The notes under the pieces were generated by a model. The model worked only from the letters and a program-made list of their open reading frames with translations, was not told where the DNA came from and did no database searches. From Oehlia diaphana (taxonomy: Eukaryota > Glomeromycota > Glomeromycetes > Glomerales > Glomeraceae): a stretch of DNA of 64,000 nucleotides. Below, one piece after another: positions 26,516 to 37,444 of the stretch. Made by a program: the position numbers and the translations under genes. The DNA lies in NCBI GenBank assembly GCA_003833135.1, contig QZLH01000004.1, forward strand, positions 109,719 to 173,718, in the 5' to 3' direction. Numbering within the stretch: position 1 is the stretch's first letter; each line of letters opens with the position of its first letter.

Positions 26516-27874
26516 ATGGCTCATATTACGTTAAAACATGCGTTGGTTAGTATAATTTTTGCATTTGTAATTTACATATTTAGCATAAATTATCAATTAA
26601 CAATATCAAATATTCGGTTAATATATAAACCAACATTTTATCATGGTAAACAAATTAACAAAAATTTCTTTGAAGGGTGGTATTACAAAACAGTTACAAG
26701 TAACGCGGAAGAATCTCTCATAGTTATACCAGGAATTTATAAGTCAACTTCACACAGTGATGAGGAATCTCATGCTTTTGTTATGGTAATTCGTGGTGGA
26801 TATGAGTGTTTATATTATCGATATAATATTAGTGAATTCAGCGTAGAGAATGGTGATTTTACGGTTAAAATTGGGCAGAATAAATTTAATGAAAATATTA
26901 TTGTATTAAGTCTTTCTTCAACTAGATTAGTTCCATCGACAGATATTGAATATGAATCGTACGTTAATTTAGTGGTTAAAGATTGGAAAAAAATTTTAGG
27001 AAGAGAATCAGATCCTTCCTCCTTGAAAACATCGATTATAAAACATCCATATATTCCATATTCTGTTCGTGGATATATTTCTTTTAATAATACAACTCCA
27101 TATCCTTTCACTTATTCTTCTCCGACTGTTATGGGTCCTTTCGCTTATATTCCTTTCTTGGAATGTAATCATGGAGTTGTAAGCATGTCTCATAAATCGT
27201 TTGGTATGATCGAATTTGTTAATATGAAACATAATGGAATTGTAGAAAATAGATTCGATTTAGAAAATGGGTTTGGTTATATTGAAAAAGATTGGGGTGT
27301 AAATTTTCCTAAATCCTGGATATGGTCTCAATCAAATACGTTTATCAATGAAATGAAAGAAGATTTTAAAAGTTCTTCTATATTAGTTTCAGTTGCAGAT
27401 TTTCCTTTAATATCTCCTGATAACCCATTATATAATGTCCCTTATCTAGGAAATTTCCTATCATTATTTCGTCTCGCCGGTCGTATAATTGTTTTTTATC
27501 ACGCTAAATCAGATATTACATATAATTTTAGTACTTATGATTTTTTTTCTAAAGTTGTCAATTTGGAAATAACAATGGATGATTTCGCTAAGCAATATGT
27601 TAAATTACATGTTGTTAATACTGTAAATGGATTAAATTTGGAAGTTGATATTATGCGTAAGGTTGGAAGTGGTATTCCTTTACGTGCTCCTAGTAAACAA
27701 TTCGGAAAAATGGCTCTAATGATTGAAGAAAGTTTGGATGCCGAATTACGTGTTAAGTTGTGGAAATCTGGCGAAGATTCTAAAGAAGTTATATTTAATG
27801 ATATAGCTGTTGCGGGTGGTTTAGAGATTGTTGGTGATGTGATGCAACTTGTTAATAAACTTACTACTCACTAA
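26516..27874 (+). CDS. Tocopherol-cyclase-like membrane-anchored protein
   Basis: A single exon encodes 452 residues. An N-terminal membrane anchor (ALVSIIFAFVIYIFSINYQL) is followed by KNFFEGWYYKTVTS, and later by FGYIEKDWGVNFPKSWIWSQSN. These two blocks are the hallmark of the tocopherol-cyclase-like family (F-F/Y-E-G-W-Y-x-K and the A/G-Y-x-E-K-x-W-G...FP-x-x-W-x-W-x-Q-x-N motif). The intervening and C-terminal sequence is beta-rich. Plant members close the chromanol ring of vitamin E. The substrate in fungi is unknown, so only the fold is claimed. It lacks introns and lies divergent from the 790-aa membrane protein. Confidence 0.8.
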   Translation: MAHITLKHALVSIIFAFVIYIFSINYQLTISNIRLIYKPTFYHGKQINKNFFEGWYYKTVTSNAEESLIVIPGIYKSTSHSDEESHAFVMVIRGGYECLYYRYNISEFSVENGDFTVKIGQNKFNENIIVLSLSSTRLVPSTDIEYESYVNLVVKDWKKILGRESDPSSLKTSIIKHPYIPYSVRGYISFNNTTPYPFTYSSPTVMGPFAYIPFLECNHGVVSMSHKSFGMIEFVNMKHNGIVENRFDLENGFGYIEKDWGVNFPKSWIWSQSNTFINEMKEDFKSSSILVSVADFPLISPDNPLYNVPYLGNFLSLFRLAGRIIVFYHAKSDITYNFSTYDFFSKVVNLEITMDDFAKQYVKLHVVNTVNGLNLEVDIMRKVGSGIPLRAPSKQFGKMALMIEESLDAELRVKLWKSGEDSKEVIFNDIAVAGGLEIVGDVMQLVNKLTTH

Positions 27875-28160
27875 AATTGATTTTTGCATGGATTCATTTT
27901 TTAAAAATATTTATTGCTTTAAAATACATATTTTTTTTTTAATGATATTGAATACGGAATTTTTAAAATGAAAATTTTACGTTAAAACGATAATATGTGC
28001 TCAAATATAATTAATTCTCTTTAATTTTAGATTGTCATATATAAAGCTATATATATTTTTTCTAGTCAAGAGGATTAATTTAATATGACTTGTCGAATGA
28101 TTAAAATTATTAATATAGTACTCGCTCTCATGTGATAGAGATTTGTAGTTATTGCTCGAT

Positions 28161-28772
28161 TTACTTTTCTTTCTTAGTAGAAGCTTTTGTCTTCTTGGTA
28201 CCACGGAATTTCTTGGCACGATTCTTTCGCTCTTTACGTTGTTTACGAGCGGTTTTCTCGGCTTCTGCAAGTTTTTGCTAAAATTAATTGAATTAATTAA
28301 ATATTTATCTAATAAATAAATAAATAGATCAGTTAAAATAAAAATGTCCAAATTACCCTAACAAGCCTATATTTTGGTTCAAATTTTTTTGCATGTTCAA
28401 TATCTTCATAAATCAAGCCAAAACCAGTTGAACGACCACCACCAAAAACGGTACGAAACCCGAAAACAAAAATAATCTCTTTGTCACATTTATACATTGT
28501 GGCTAACTTTTCGCGAAGTTCATCTTTCGATACATTAGCACGACCAGGATGAAGAACATCAACCACAAATTGCCTCCTGCGCAAAAGCCGATTGGTAATA
28601 AAGTTGCGTGTTCTTATTGTAGCTGTACCTGAATCAGCCTATACCAATTTTTTTTTTTTAAAAAAAAACAAGGAAAATAAGATACTTTTAACGTAATCAT
28701 ATTCTTTTCTATATATCCATGTTAAAATAGTTTCATCTCACGTAAATAAAAATTTTAATTAGGACATACCAT
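28161..28772 (-). CDS. RPS24: 40S ribosomal protein eS24
   Basis: Three exons, 28770-28772, 28357-28638 and 28161-28277, give 133 residues. The first coding exon is just the ATG, followed at once by GTATGT. The second begins [19 protein letters not shown] and continues [38 protein letters not shown] and [19 protein letters not shown]. The third encodes the basic tail [20 protein letters not shown]...STKKEK. This matches eS24, a small-subunit protein needed for pre-rRNA processing, at its normal length (about 131-135). The gene is head-to-head with UAP1, and the 248-bp gap carries both promoters. Confidence 0.97.
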
Positions 28773-29020
28773 TTTTGGTGGGGTCTGTCTAGAAGAATAA
28801 CTTAGAGAAGAGAGTTCTGATCTAAAAAAAAAATTTTTTTTTGTCTCGATTAATTTGATGGTGTTTAATCTACCAATAAAATTTACTTCGATCACGTGAA
28901 TGTAAAATTGCATGCAATTAAGTGTTACAACATCTAACCAGTAGTGATAAAAAATTTTAATACCAGTACACGCATCATGTTCCTTCAAACTTTCAGACTT
29001 GACTCCCCTCATCAAACAAG
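28773..29020. promoter_or_regulatory. Bidirectional promoter region, RPS24/UAP1
   Basis: This holds 248 bp between the two start codons. It includes a polyA/polyT island at about 28826-28842 on the RPS24 side. No protein or RNA gene fits inside. Confidence 0.5.
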
Positions 29021-30623
29021 ATGTCTACCACTACTGAAGTTGAATCTTTAAAAGCAAAATATGCTGAAGCTGGACAAGAACATCTTTTTACTTTCTATGA
29101 CAAACTCAGTCCAGAAGAACAGACTTCATTTTTCAACCAACTTTCAAAACTTGATATTGAACGCGTCAACCGAATCTTTAAGAAAGCAACAAGCTCAGAA
29201 ATTGCTCCCGGTACCGACAAACAAAACTTGGAACCTTTACCAGATAATGTATTTGATTCTACCTTAGACGCAAGTAAATCGAAAATCAAAGAGTGGGAAG
29301 AATTGGGTTTGAATTTAATTTCTCAAAACAAAGTCGCCGTCCTTTTAATGGCTGGTGGTCAAGGAACCAGACTTGGCTCTTCAGCTCCAAAGGGTTGTTA
29401 TGATATACGCTTGCCATCTCATAAATCTTTGTTTCAGCTTCAAGCGGAACGTATTCTGAGGTTGCAACATATTGCTCAGGATGGCAAAACTACAGAGGTG
29501 ATTATTCCATGGTATATAATGACTAGTGGTCCAACTAGGGCTGCTACCGAAGCATTTTTCAAACAACATAATTATTTTGGATTAAAAGAAGAGAATGTTA
29601 TCTTTTTTGAACAAGGTAATAAAAAGTTTATATTAGATTACTTCATCGATTCTTGCTGACGTGATTTATCTGGTAGGTACACTTCCTGCTTTGACCAACG
29701 ATGGTAAGATTTTCCTGGAAACCAAATCTAAGGTATATATTTTTATTATTCAACTTTATTTTCTCCCATTGCTAAATTAATTTGTTATCATTATTCTAAA
29801 GCTTGCTATTGCGCCCGATGGTAATGGAGGAATTTATGCGGCACTTAGGAATGAAAAAATCCTTGATTCATTAAAAGCTCGCAATATTTCTTACGTTCAT
29901 GCATATTGTGTTGATAATTGTCTTGTTCGTGTTGCCGATCCCGTATTCATCGGTTATTGCGTTTCCAAGAATGCAGATTGTGGTGCTAAAGTTGTTCGTA
30001 AAGCTTCACCTGAAGAACCTGTTGGCGTCATTGCACTTCGCAATGGCAAGTTCAATGTGGTGGAATATAGCGAAATAGATCCTTCCGTTGCAGCACAAAA
30101 AAAACCTAATGGTCAACTTGCCTTTGGTGCGGGTAATATTGCCAATCATTTTTACACGGTTGACTTCCTTAATCGTGTAGAATCTTTTGAAAATGAACTC
30201 GAGTATCATATAGCAAAAAAGAAAATTAAACACTGTGATAATACTTCTGGCGAATTCGTTTCACCTTCAAAACCAAATGGTATGAAGCTTGAACTATTTG
30301 TCTTTGACGTTTTTCCTTTCACTGAACGCATGGCCGTTTTAGAGGTTGATAGAAAAGAAGAGTTTTCGCCTCTTAAAAACGCACCAGGAACTGGCACAGA
30401 TGATCCTGATACTAGTAGAAGAGATATTATAAACCAACAAGTTAGATTTGTTGAAAATGCTGGTGGTAAAATTGTACCCGGTGATGGAGAATCATTTGAT
30501 AATCTTAACTTTGAAATTTCGCCGCTGGTCTCTTATGCCGGTGAAAAGTTGGAAGCATTAAAGGGGAAAACAATCAAAACACCCGCTGTTATTGAAACCC
30601 TAGCGGATCTTGACAAATTTTGA
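29021..30623 (+). CDS. UAP1: UDP-N-acetylglucosamine pyrophosphorylase
   Basis: Three exons (29021-29615, 29677-29732, 29802-30623) encode 490 residues, typical for the enzyme (yeast Qri1 477, human 522). The nucleotide-binding signature LLMAGGQGTRLGSSAPKG and the following CYDIRLPSHKSLFQLQAERI are intact, as are PWYIMTSGPTRAATEAF, NGGIYAALR, YCVDNCLVRVADP and NGMKLELFVFDVFPF. The enzyme makes UDP-GlcNAc from UTP and GlcNAc-1-phosphate in the cytosol. This is the last step feeding chitin, N-glycans and GPI anchors. Both introns are short (61 and 69 bp) with GT-AG ends. Confidence 0.97.
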
Positions 30624-31096
30624 TTTTTTTTTAGTATAAATTATAGATTATTTTTTAATAATAGTTTAATAAGTACTTCGTATTTTTATACAGTACTCCA
30701 AATAGATTTTGACCGACGTATTTATTTTTATTTAAAGTAATAAAAAGACATATCAAACATTCAAAATAGTTTTTTTCTGATCTTTTACTTATAGTAAAAA
30801 TGATAAAGATATTGAATTTTTTTTATTTTGTTTGCCGTTTATTATTCCTTTTATGTTCTGTTAATTTATTGTAATGAAAAAATTTAATTTATATAAAAAT
30901 TAATTCTTGTAATTTTTAATACGAATTCACGAATTCGCTTCCCGCAAACTTATAAACGGAAAGACACAGAACAAAAAGGATCAAATGAATAATTTTTTTT
31001 AGAGCAAATGAGATATGATATCATATTATAATCGAAAAGTGTACATTAAATAATTATATATACTTATATACTTAAATTTTCTTTGGAGACGTTTCA
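30624..31096. other. Convergent intergenic region, UAP1/EDC3
   Basis: This holds 473 bp of AT-rich DNA with probable 3' UTRs. A short palindromic ACGAATTCACGAATTCGC lies near 30923. No gene is seen. Confidence 0.5.
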
Positions 31097-34090
31097 TTAT
31101 GTAGAATACTCCAATCCAACTAAATATTCGCTACCCCATGGCATTCCCCAGCCTTTTACACCGATCCGCTTCCAACAAACTCTTGGAACGCCTATGTCAG
31201 CTAAGAAAAGCTCGCCGGTAACTGTACGTGATTTACATCCACTTTTGGGAGCTCCAAGGCAAAGAGTCCATTTTGGGTGGATATAATGTGCAGAATTAAC
31301 GGGACTCCCTTTTAAATTTTTTTTTTTTTTTTTTTTTTGAAAATAATGAATATTCTAAATTCAAAATAATCAAATGTCAAATATAACTGATACTTACCCG
31401 TATTTCCATTCACGCCACTAGGCATATCTAGACTTAAGACGGGTGCTTTATTATTATTAGCCCAATCCATCAAATCACATATTAAACGTTTATCATGTTC
31501 ATCAACAATATCTCGTAAAGTGAATTGATAACCAAGCAAAGCATCGACGATAAGATCGACAGGGTTGGTAAATTGCTGTGGAAGGTCTAGTTATAAAATA
31601 AATTAAGCTAAGTCAATTATTAATGAATAAAAATCAAGTACGAAAATAAATAAATAATATACCTTCAACAGTTTTCACAATTTTACCGCTAGTTGGAAGT
31701 AAAATCTTCTGTTGGAACGCAACACTCTAATCAACGAAAATTAATCTATTATTTGACTTTTCTTTGTACGTATTTATTTCATCAATATATTATTTTACCT
31801 TGAGTAGGTCCGTTTCTTTGCCAACGACACATGCAATAACGTGACAACCATGATTTGCAAGATGTCGTGCAGTAGCCAGGCCATAAGTTCCAGTTTTGTT
31901 ATTCCCAGCAAGTACAACGACAAGCGGAGCTGCGTTATGATTATTTGGCTGTATACGTCGTGAACCGCCTTCATTTTGTTTAAAAAAAAAATTGTTATTA
32001 AGAAAAGAGGGCAGTAATAGTTTTTTAATTATATACATACCAAGTGCTTGGAGACACATCATAGAAGCACCTCTGCCGGCATTTTCGGTCATCTGGTCTT
32101 CGTTTGGTCCAGTTTCCAATGCTATAAAACGTAATAATTCATGAATATTGAATTTGATGTTAGTGATCTCTTTTCAAATTGTTAACAATTGGAAATTAAC
32201 TTTACCTGCAATTCTTTCAACTTCAACCATTTGCAAAGGTTGAACCGTTGGACATGCAACACCAGTTAATGTTCTTATCTTGACCTTTCGATGATCTCCA
32301 CCATTCGCTTTCTTCTTCTTTTTCCATGAACCATCAGAATCAACTTCTCCATCATTAGCCGTTTCATCTTCTTCATCAGTATGGTAAAACTTGGATTTAC
32401 GAGTTGAAACTTCAAGCACATTCTCATGAGATGCCAATTTTGATTGAGAATTTTGGTTTGAATGATTCCCGTTACGGTGATTCATACGATAATTAGGATT
32501 ACGATTAATATTTACAAGAAGATTTTCTGGTGCCGTAGAATCTAATTCCTAAATAATTAAATAATTAATGAAATTGTTCGATTATGGTATTAATCATAAA
32601 AATAGTTTCCTTACTCTGATTTCTGCAAAAACCTTTTCTTTGTCGAATAGGTCTAAATTACCCTGGAAATCGAATTCTTCAGATTTAAAGTCATTAACAT
32701 CCCCGCCTGCCCATTCATGGATTTGACGACGTCCTCGTCGAAATTTTCTTGCTAATACATAAAAAATTTCGAAAAAAAATAGAAAATAAGAAATTAAAGG
32801 TTTAAAAGGAATTAATATATAGACATCATACCAGGAGAAGGATGAGTTCTTGAATTTTGGTAATGGCCATTTGAATTTTGATTCTACAAACAAATGTATG
32901 TTAGAAATAATTCTAGGAATATTATAAGCCATTTAAAAATTTTTAAATACCTTTTTTCTTCGTGAAGACTTTTTATGACTGTATGATGCAACATCCGATT
33001 CGACACCACTTGAATCATGATTACCGTTAACCGTACGCTTCGAATTTTCTTCGTAGCCGTTTGTGGTTGTCTCATCTTCGTCATACTTTGAATCACTGTC
33101 TCCGGTTGAAGTTGTTTGGGAGATTTTCGTCGGAACCTGAACGTCGATGTGCTGCTGTTGAAGATTCTATGGTATTGCGCCAAAAGGTGGAAGGACAATA
33201 AATGTCAGACCAGCAATCAATCAAGGGTAAACACCAAGGTATACTAGATAGACATCATTATACAACGACTTTCTAAATGTTAATATTAAATTTCAAACAT
33301 AGATATCGCCATCAATCTTCACTTTTTCGGATATCTAAATTTAAGATACGTACAACATACGGTGAGGAAGCCCTAAAAATAGAATTAAAGCAATAAGCAA
33401 AACATGAAATTAAATAATACTACAATATTTACTTTCTATACTTAGTTATTATAATAAAATGAGAAAAATTTTTTACCTTGATACACCATACGGACTCGAC
33501 AAGGGATATGATTGTTGTTGGATAGGTGCCGGAGAATACTAAAAGATAAATGTATTTTTTAATGATCTCGTATATTTTTTTATTTGTCCAAGAAAAAAGG
33601 TAACCAACCGAAATAATTGCAGGATCTGGAAAAGGAGAATTTGAATATATTGTCGACGGTTGTTGACTTTGAGTTAATATTGGGTTGACTACATTGTTTG
33701 GAGCAGGGGTATCACTTTTTGAAGACGGTCCTCCATTTTCGAATGTATTTACGTTAGGATGTACATGATACGGTTGTTGAGTATTAGATGTTGAATTTGA
33801 TGAAATGATTTTAAGATCTTTGATATCCGCGCCTGCTACACCGTATATAGACCACTGTTGAGAATGACCATTATATTTAACATTTACTGATATTTCGATA
33901 AAATACAGTCAATATAAATGATAATATGAAAAATATTTAGTGTTGAAACAATAATAAGCAGCATAAAATACAAACCATTTTTTAGAGTCAGAAGTTGCGT
34001 ATGAGAATCAATATGCGACACAGTTCCCTCCAATGACGAGCCATTCGCAAGTTCGACGTGTACGCTGTAACCAATGAAAGCTTCCGCCAT
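31097..34090 (-). CDS. EDC3: Enhancer of mRNA decapping 3
   Basis: Thirteen exons run right to left: 33976-34090, 33609-33886, 33477-33538, 33354-33372, 32951-33166, 32832-32883, 32615-32751, 32206-32548, 32041-32121, 31799-31968, 31663-31726, 31398-31586, 31097-31308. They sum to 645 residues, all in phase. Domains in order are an N-terminal LSm domain (AFIGYSVHVELANGSSLEG), a Gln/Ser-rich linker, the FDF motif (EEFDFQGNLDLFDKEKVF, about residues 275-292) that binds the helicase Dhh1, and a C-terminal YjeF-N Rossmann-like domain (ENAGRGASMMCLQAL, VVVLAGNNKTGTYGLATARH, DLIVDALLGYQF, VLSLDMPSGVNGNTG). Edc3 scaffolds Dcp2 and Dhh1 in P-bodies and promotes decapping. Exon 4 is only 19 nt and is required to keep frame. 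Confidence 0.95.
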
Positions 34091-34952
34091 AACACTTTTA
34101 TTCTAGTTTTATAGAGCTATGTAGTTTTCTTTTAAAAAAAAAAGAGTTTATAAAAATTTGAAATAAGAACAGAGAATATTTTTTTGCCTATCTATTGAGT
34201 AATTATAGCTGAAAGAAAAAAAAAATATAGTGTTTATTTAATACATAATGTGATACCTATTTTTGGTAATCAAAGGTCGATGATGATTGGCTAGTCTATA
34301 TATAAGTAAAACACTAATAGTTGAAGTAGATTCTAAATAATTCGTGTCAAATATCTTTACCTTATAAAGATTGGGTAGGGCTAAAATGGGGGCTTGTGAC
34401 TTATTGACTTATTCTAACGATTTTGCCTGTGTGATAAGACGCGAAAAAAAATGCTGCGCCGCGTTGAAGATCAATGAATTGGTTTTTTTTTAGATTTAAC
34501 AAAAAAAAATGAATAAACTTTCAGTGCAGTATTGAATTGATATAGAAATGTAAGCATTTTAAGGTTTATGTTGTTAGATCCATATAATCGATAAAATAAA
34601 CGTTTATGAATTGAAAAAAAAAGACCAAATAATATTTAAATTTTTCTTGTAATAAATAAACTGATGCATCTATCGTCAATGAAAATTTGATAATATTTAA
34701 AAACCGCTGAAAGAACAAAAAAATGATTTTTTTTAAAAAATGAATATAATGAATATTTATTTTCACTTTCAAACTTTGAATTTGAAAATTCAAAATTATC
34801 GAATTTGATTGAACGGGATATTTGACAATTGTCATAAAACGATTGGATGAGCATTTTAAAAGTAAAACACGACAAATTGATGAAAGCCACGAAAATTTTT
34901 TCGATAACAGACATTCCAAGGAAAGTCGACCGAATTTATAAACTTCGAAAAA
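34091..34952. promoter_or_regulatory. Divergent intergenic region EDC3/LMAN1
   Basis: About 0.86 kb lies between divergent start codons. No supported gene is present; open stretches at 34566-34919 overlap in several frames without similarity. The region presumably holds both promoters and 5' leaders. Confidence 0.5.
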
Positions 34953-37155
34953 ATGACCATTCGACTACTGAAGACTTTTGTGTTCTTTATATTAATATCA
35001 ACTTTGATACTTTCAGTACCAACTTTTGTTTATACTCGCGAAATTCTTGAGGATGACGGAAATCTTAAATTAAGGCACGACTATAAACTTACTTTCAAAA
35101 AACCGTATTATTATAATCATACTGTACCGTTTTTTGATACATATGGGCGTAAGTCTTTTATAGGTTTTTTTGGAAAAATTTGTTTTATATAGGGGAAAAA
35201 TTTTAACAAAAATTTCTCGAATTATTAGAAATGCTAATTGAATTAATTGATTTATAGATACTCTTCTTGCACCAGATTTTATCCGATTGGCGCCTAGTGT
35301 TCCAAATCACTCTGGTTCAATATGGGCTCAACTCCCAAACCCACATAAAGAATGGGAGATAAAGTTATCATTTAGAATTACAGGGAACTTTTATGTTGGC
35401 GGCAGAGGAATTGCGTTCTGGTACACCAAAGATCGCGCTGAAGAAGGACCAGTGTATGGAAATAAGGATAAATGGGATGGATTAGTGATCATGTTTGAAA
35501 CTGTCGACAATTCTAGAAAAGTGAGTTATATTTTCAATTCGGATTCTGGGTAACGATAGTAAAAATTATTCAACTTTCTAATTCTTTATATAGCGTGAAA
35601 ATCCCTCTATAATGGCACATTTTAATAATGGTTCCAAAATCTATAGTAATATAAGCGAACCTGTTGGCGCGATGCTTACCGGATGTCATAGATTGTTCCG
35701 CAATACAGCATCACCTGTATATGCCAGGATATCGTATTATAACCATATTATTAGGGTATTCAAATAATCATTTCTTGTTGAATTTCAATATATATTTGAT
35801 TATAGCATAATATTTGATATTTTACTCATAGTTGGCAGTGGACGAAAATGACGGAGGAAAAGACTATCATCCATGCTTTGAAGCAAAAAATATATATCTA
35901 CCAACTGGATATTATTTTGGAGTTTCTGTAAGCATTTTATAATTCTTTAAAAATATTATAATGAATATGTATTTATTGGTACTTTCTAATTATTGAATTA
36001 GGCGACGGCAGAAGGAGAAACACCCGGTATGTCGTTTTTATCAAAACAAAAGTGCATGAATAATTAAATTAACAATTATATTATTAAATTACTGTCAGAT
36101 GATCACGATATTCTCTCCTTTGAAACTTACGAAATAAATCCTGTGGATAAACAGAATGTAATTATACTGATAATTTTAAAATTTATGCCAGCATTTAATA
36201 ACTTCCTTTTACCTTTTTTTTTTAAAGAGACCATTACGGCCCCATGAGGCCGAAAAAATAAAAAAGGCTTCAACAAAAAATTATGAGATACCCGAAGACA
36301 TTAAAAAAGTAAGATTCATGAAATGGATGTGATTTCCTCTGAAATAATTCGTTTACTTTTTTGATTTGATTGTTGTTTATTAGCGCATTGAAGATATTGA
36401 GAAAGTTGTATCGCATCCTAAAGAGGGTAGTAAGAATAGAGAAGATTCGGTTAGTATACGTTTAAAATATATCTATAAATAGCCCTTTTTTTTATTATGA
36501 ATAATTTAAATTCATAATTACTTTCATATGTTAGAGAAACATTGATTTTATTAAAGGGATGCAGACCAAAATTTTTGAATCGCTCGATAGATTACATGAA
36601 TTAATGCGAGAACCCGGAGGTGTAAATTATAACGATCATGCTAGTGAAACAAGCGTTACTGAAAGACAATTATCTGTTATTTCGTAAGACTTATTCAACT
36701 TTATTCTTGATGTTTGATATTTAAATTTACTCCAGATTAACATCTATTTTGATTTTTAGACAAAAATTGGATAAGGTTATAGCTAGCATATCTTCTCTTG
36801 AATCTAGAGTGTCAAAACTATCTGTAGGTTCGAGCGATCATGCAATAAGAAATTTAAAGGAAGACATACAGCGAATGTTGGGAAGAATTGAGATCATAGA
36901 TGTAAGTTATATTTTTATTATTTTTTACGTTAATGACTTTTGTATTCACTAACATTTCCAATGCGTTTTTAGAACCGAATTACTGGGCATTTTCGCCAAA
37001 CGCATCAAAACTCAAAAGATAAGGAATCAACCACATCTATATGGTTATATTTCTTCTTATATACCACTCTATTTATAGTTGCTGCAGTAGGTTTACTCGC
37101 GTTATTTGTATTATATCAGAAAAAAATGGAAATGAATCGGAAAAAATTCTTTTGA
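34953..37155 (+). CDS. L-type lectin cargo receptor, ERGIC-53/LMAN1 family
   Basis: Eleven exons (34953-35148, 35258-35520, 35594-35755, 35832-35927, 36002-36026, 36099-36157, 36228-36308, 36384-36449, 36535-36683, 36760-36901, 36973-37155) encode 473 residues. A signal peptide (LLKTFVFFILISTLILSV) leads into the legume-lectin fold: NHSGSIWAQLPNPHKEWEI, GGRGIAFWYTKDR, DGLVIMFETVDN, FNNGSKIY and GYYFGVSATAEGETPDDHDI. A luminal coiled-coil stalk, one membrane segment (YTTLFIVAAVGLLALFVLY) and the cytosolic tail QKKMEMNRKKFF follow. The final KKFF carries both the dilysine COPI signal and the FF COPII exit signal, exactly as in mammalian ERGIC-53. The protein cycles between ER and Golgi carrying glycoprotein cargo. 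The smallest exon is 25 nt. Confidence 0.94.
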
Positions 37156-37444
37156 TTATCATGATTTTAAAAAGGACATTATCATTTTGTTTATCATTTC
37201 ATTTGAGTTATTCTTAAATTTTGACAATCAAAAAAAAAAAAAGGTTTATTACCCTTTCTTCAAATACATATAGTACCTTTATATAGTTATTTAATAAAAT
37301 AAAAAATCCAATCGGAAAATATTTAAATAATTTCATGGATCGTCAAGCACGTTTTAGATGTTACACTGCATAACACCACATTGATATCTGTCTCAATTGG
37401 AGCCAGCTATAGTATTAATCTAAGTAATCTAGTAGTCATTGACA

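Noticed and set aside
31083..31286. 67-codon plus-strand ORF (METFHYVEYSNPTKY...)
   Set aside because: It is antisense to the conserved last exon of EDC3 (ending VGLEYST), which explains its low stop density.
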